NCBI RefSeq assembly: GCF_029278565.1
Contig: NZ_CP119560.1
Span: 461,050-525,049 of the forward strand
Source of the DNA: Haloarcula halophila
GTDB taxonomy: Archaea; Halobacteriota; Halobacteria; Halobacteriales; Haloarculaceae
Direction: 5' to 3'
DNA length: 64,000 bases
In this document: positions 62,570-64,000 of the stretch, piece by piece
Numbering within the stretch: position 1 is the first letter of the stretch
Layout of the letters: each line of letters opens with the position of its first letter
The notes under the pieces: model-generated
What the model was told of the DNA's origin: nothing
Databases searched by the model: none
What the model saw: only the letters and a program-made list of their open reading frames with translations
Made by a program: the position numbers and the translations under genes

Positions 62570-63387
62570 TGGCGACCGAGTACGACTCCCAGGACGATCC
62601 GGGTCACGACAACGGATCGACAATCTTGGCGCTCGGACCGGAGTGGAATCCGGCCCGGATCCGTCGGGGAGCGGCCGGAACGGGCGTGTTCCTCCTGCTG
62701 TGGTGGGCAGCGGCGAATAAGCAGCCGACGTACCTGCTCCCTGGTCCGGTCGAGGTCACCCAGGCGTTGTGGGGCGAACTGACCAGCGGGGCGCTGTTCG
62801 TCCATCTGGGGCAGAGCCTCGCCCACTACGTTCCCGGTGTCGTTCTCGGCGTGACCGCGGGCGCCACGCTCGGTATCGCTATGGGCTGGTGGGGGTGGCT
62901 GGACGACGTGTTGACGCCAGTAGTGCGCGTCCTCCGGCCGATCCCGCCGCTGGCGTGGATCGTGTTCGCGATCATCTGGTTCGGCCTCGGTCACACGGGC
63001 GCGGCGTTCATCGTCTTCGTCGGCGCGTTCTGGATCACCTTCTACAACGCCTACAGCGGCGTCGAGAACGTCTCGCGGGAGTTGCTTGAGGTCGCGAGCA
63101 ACCTCGGCGTCGACAGCGAGTATCGACTGGTCCGGCGGGTCGTGATCCCGGACGCGACGCCCGAGCTGCTGACCGGCCTCCGGACCAGCGTCGGGCAGTG
63201 CTGGATGATGGTCATCGCCGCCGAACTGTTCGGCGCTCCCGGCGTCGGCTACGAGATCATCACGAGCGCGAACAACCTCGCGATGGAACGCAGCGTCGCA
63301 TATATGCTCGCGATCAGCGCCGTCTTCCTGGCGAGCGACTGGGGCGTCCGCAGGCTCGAAGCGAGACTCCTCCGGTGGCAGGCATGA
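62569..63387 (+). CDS. NitT/TauT-type ABC permease (SsuC-like)
   Basis: A 272-residue permease with six helices. It has the conserved SsuC/TauC-type segment YFVPGVVLGVTAGATLGIAMG-like (HYVPGVVLGVTAGATLGIAM here), PIPPLAWIVFAIIWFGLGHTG and the ABC coupling EAA-type loop SRELLEVASNLGVDSEYRLVRRVVIPD. LFGAPGVGYEIITSANNLAM is also typical. Its ATG overlaps the binding-protein stop by one base (TGATG), and it overlaps the ATPase start by 4 bp. It forms the importer with those two genes. ATG 62569 is chosen over a GTG 3 bp upstream. Confidence 0.92.
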   Translation: MATEYDSQDDPGHDNGSTILALGPEWNPARIRRGAAGTGVFLLLWWAAANKQPTYLLPGPVEVTQALWGELTSGALFVHLGQSLAHYVPGVVLGVTAGATLGIAMGWWGWLDDVLTPVVRVLRPIPPLAWIVFAIIWFGLGHTGAAFIVFVGAFWITFYNAYSGVENVSRELLEVASNLGVDSEYRLVRRVVIPDATPELLTGLRTSVGQCWMMVIAAELFGAPGVGYEIITSANNLAMERSVAYMLAISAVFLASDWGVRRLEARLLRWQA

Positions 63388-64000
63388 CCGGGCCTGACCG
63401 CTCATCGGCGCCGGCGGTCGCGGCCGAGAGCGTCCACAAACGATACGATGCTACCGAGGGCACGGCTACGACGGCGCTCGTGGACCTGTCGTTCACCGTC
63501 GAGCCAGGCGAGTTCGTCACCGTCGTCGGGCCCTCCGGGTGTGGCAAGACGACGCTCGTTCGCCTCGTCGGTGGGCTGGAGGCCCCGACCGGCGGCCGGA
63601 TACTGGTCGACGGGGAAACCGTAACCGGTCCGGACCCCGACCGTGCCATGGTGTTCCAGGAGTACGCCCTGTTCCCGTGGCTCACCGTCCGGGAGAACGT
63701 TGCCTTCGGACTCGTCGAACGGGGGATGCCTGAGGGGCCACGGTCCGAGCGCGTCCGGACGATGCTCGAACTGGTCGGACTGGAGGAGCGAGCCGACGCC
63801 TATCCTGCAGAACTGTCCGGAGGCATGAAACAACGAGCGGGACTCGCCCGGGCGCTGGCTGTCGATCCGGCGATGCTCCTGATGGACGAACCGTTCGGGA
63901 GCGTCGACGCACAGACGCGGCGTTGCCTCCAGCGTGAGTTGCTGGAGATTTGGCGTGGATGACCGTACTGTTCGTCACACACGACATCGACGAAGCGGTG
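63384..64000 (+). CDS. NitT/TauT-type ABC ATPase, runs off window (frame interrupted)
   Basis: The ATP-binding subunit, SsuB-like. Walker A is GPSGCGKTT, the Q-loop FQEYALFPWLTVRENV, the signature LSGGMKQR and Walker B MLLMDEPFGSVDAQTR. The frame ends at EIWRG with a stop at 63960-63962, but the next frame continues MTVLFVTHDIDEAV, which contains the H-loop. One missing G near 63957 explains it. The 3' end lies beyond 64000, so the gene is partial. The start overlaps the permease by 4 bp (ATGA). Confidence 0.88.

Noticed and set aside
1..64000. rRNA or tRNA genes
   Set aside because: No conserved rRNA core or cloverleaf-like tRNA sequence was recognised by eye; a covariance search would be decisive.

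Overview
The window is from a haloarchaeon (class Halobacteria), most likely a Haloarcula- or Halomicrobium-like member of the Haloarculaceae. The evidence is the GC-rich coding sequence, very acidic proteins, many bacterioopsin-activator (Bat/HTH-10) regulators, Tat-type lipoprotein signals (RR motif plus lipobox) on binding proteins, and several haloarchaea-specific small proteins. The genus is an inference. No rRNA, tRNA or CRISPR array was seen. Much of the window looks accessory: orphan copies of genes normally found in large operons, IS and gene remnants, and a partition-type ATPase with its own palindrome cluster.

Layout. 0-3 kb: histidine degradation genes hutU-hutI, without hutG or hutH. 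3.2-9.4 kb: alpha/beta hydrolase, regulators, an orphan fused NuoCD and a degenerate FAD-fold protein. 9.4-14.6 kb: one giant PAS/GAF/Bat regulator. 14.7-17.8 kb: a LolA-like exported protein divergent from a MacB/LolCD-type ABC exporter. 17.8-20.7 kb: small genes, a methyltransferase and degenerate dispersed repeats. 20.7-26.1 kb: a redox set made of ferredoxin, lone SufB, SelO pseudokinase and lone cytochrome oxidase subunit I. 26.4-34.7 kb: signalling genes, including a response regulator-HEAT-glycosyltransferase-histidine kinase cluster. 35.2-37.3 kb: IS6-type transposase remnant and an MgtC/DUF4010 membrane protein. 37.5-46.3 kb: a UgpB/fused UgpAE/UgpC-type importer with an IclR regulator, iron alcohol dehydrogenase and aldehyde dehydrogenase, read as one uptake-and-oxidation unit. 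46.3-48.9 kb: small conserved genes and remnants. 49-52.6 kb: peroxiredoxin and DUF547 protein divergent from a Tes-like radical SAM protein and a methyltransferase. 53-54.7 kb: ParA-like ATPase, acidic partner and 22-bp palindromes. 55.5-59.8 kb: TrmB regulator and a secreted family 3 glycosidase. 60.2-64 kb: CopD-type protein and a NitT/TauT-type ABC importer, each unit preceded by the same TTTAGG-N4-CCTAAA operator.

Seven otherwise intact conserved genes between 31 and 64 kb are each broken by one apparent single-base indel, mostly a missing G in a short G run. This looks more like base-calling error than decay. Those genes are annotated across the shift. The least described units are the radical SAM/methyltransferase/DUF547/peroxiredoxin cluster (49-52.6 kb), the operator-linked CopD plus ABC importer locus (60.2-64 kb) and the ParA palindrome locus (53-54.7 kb).
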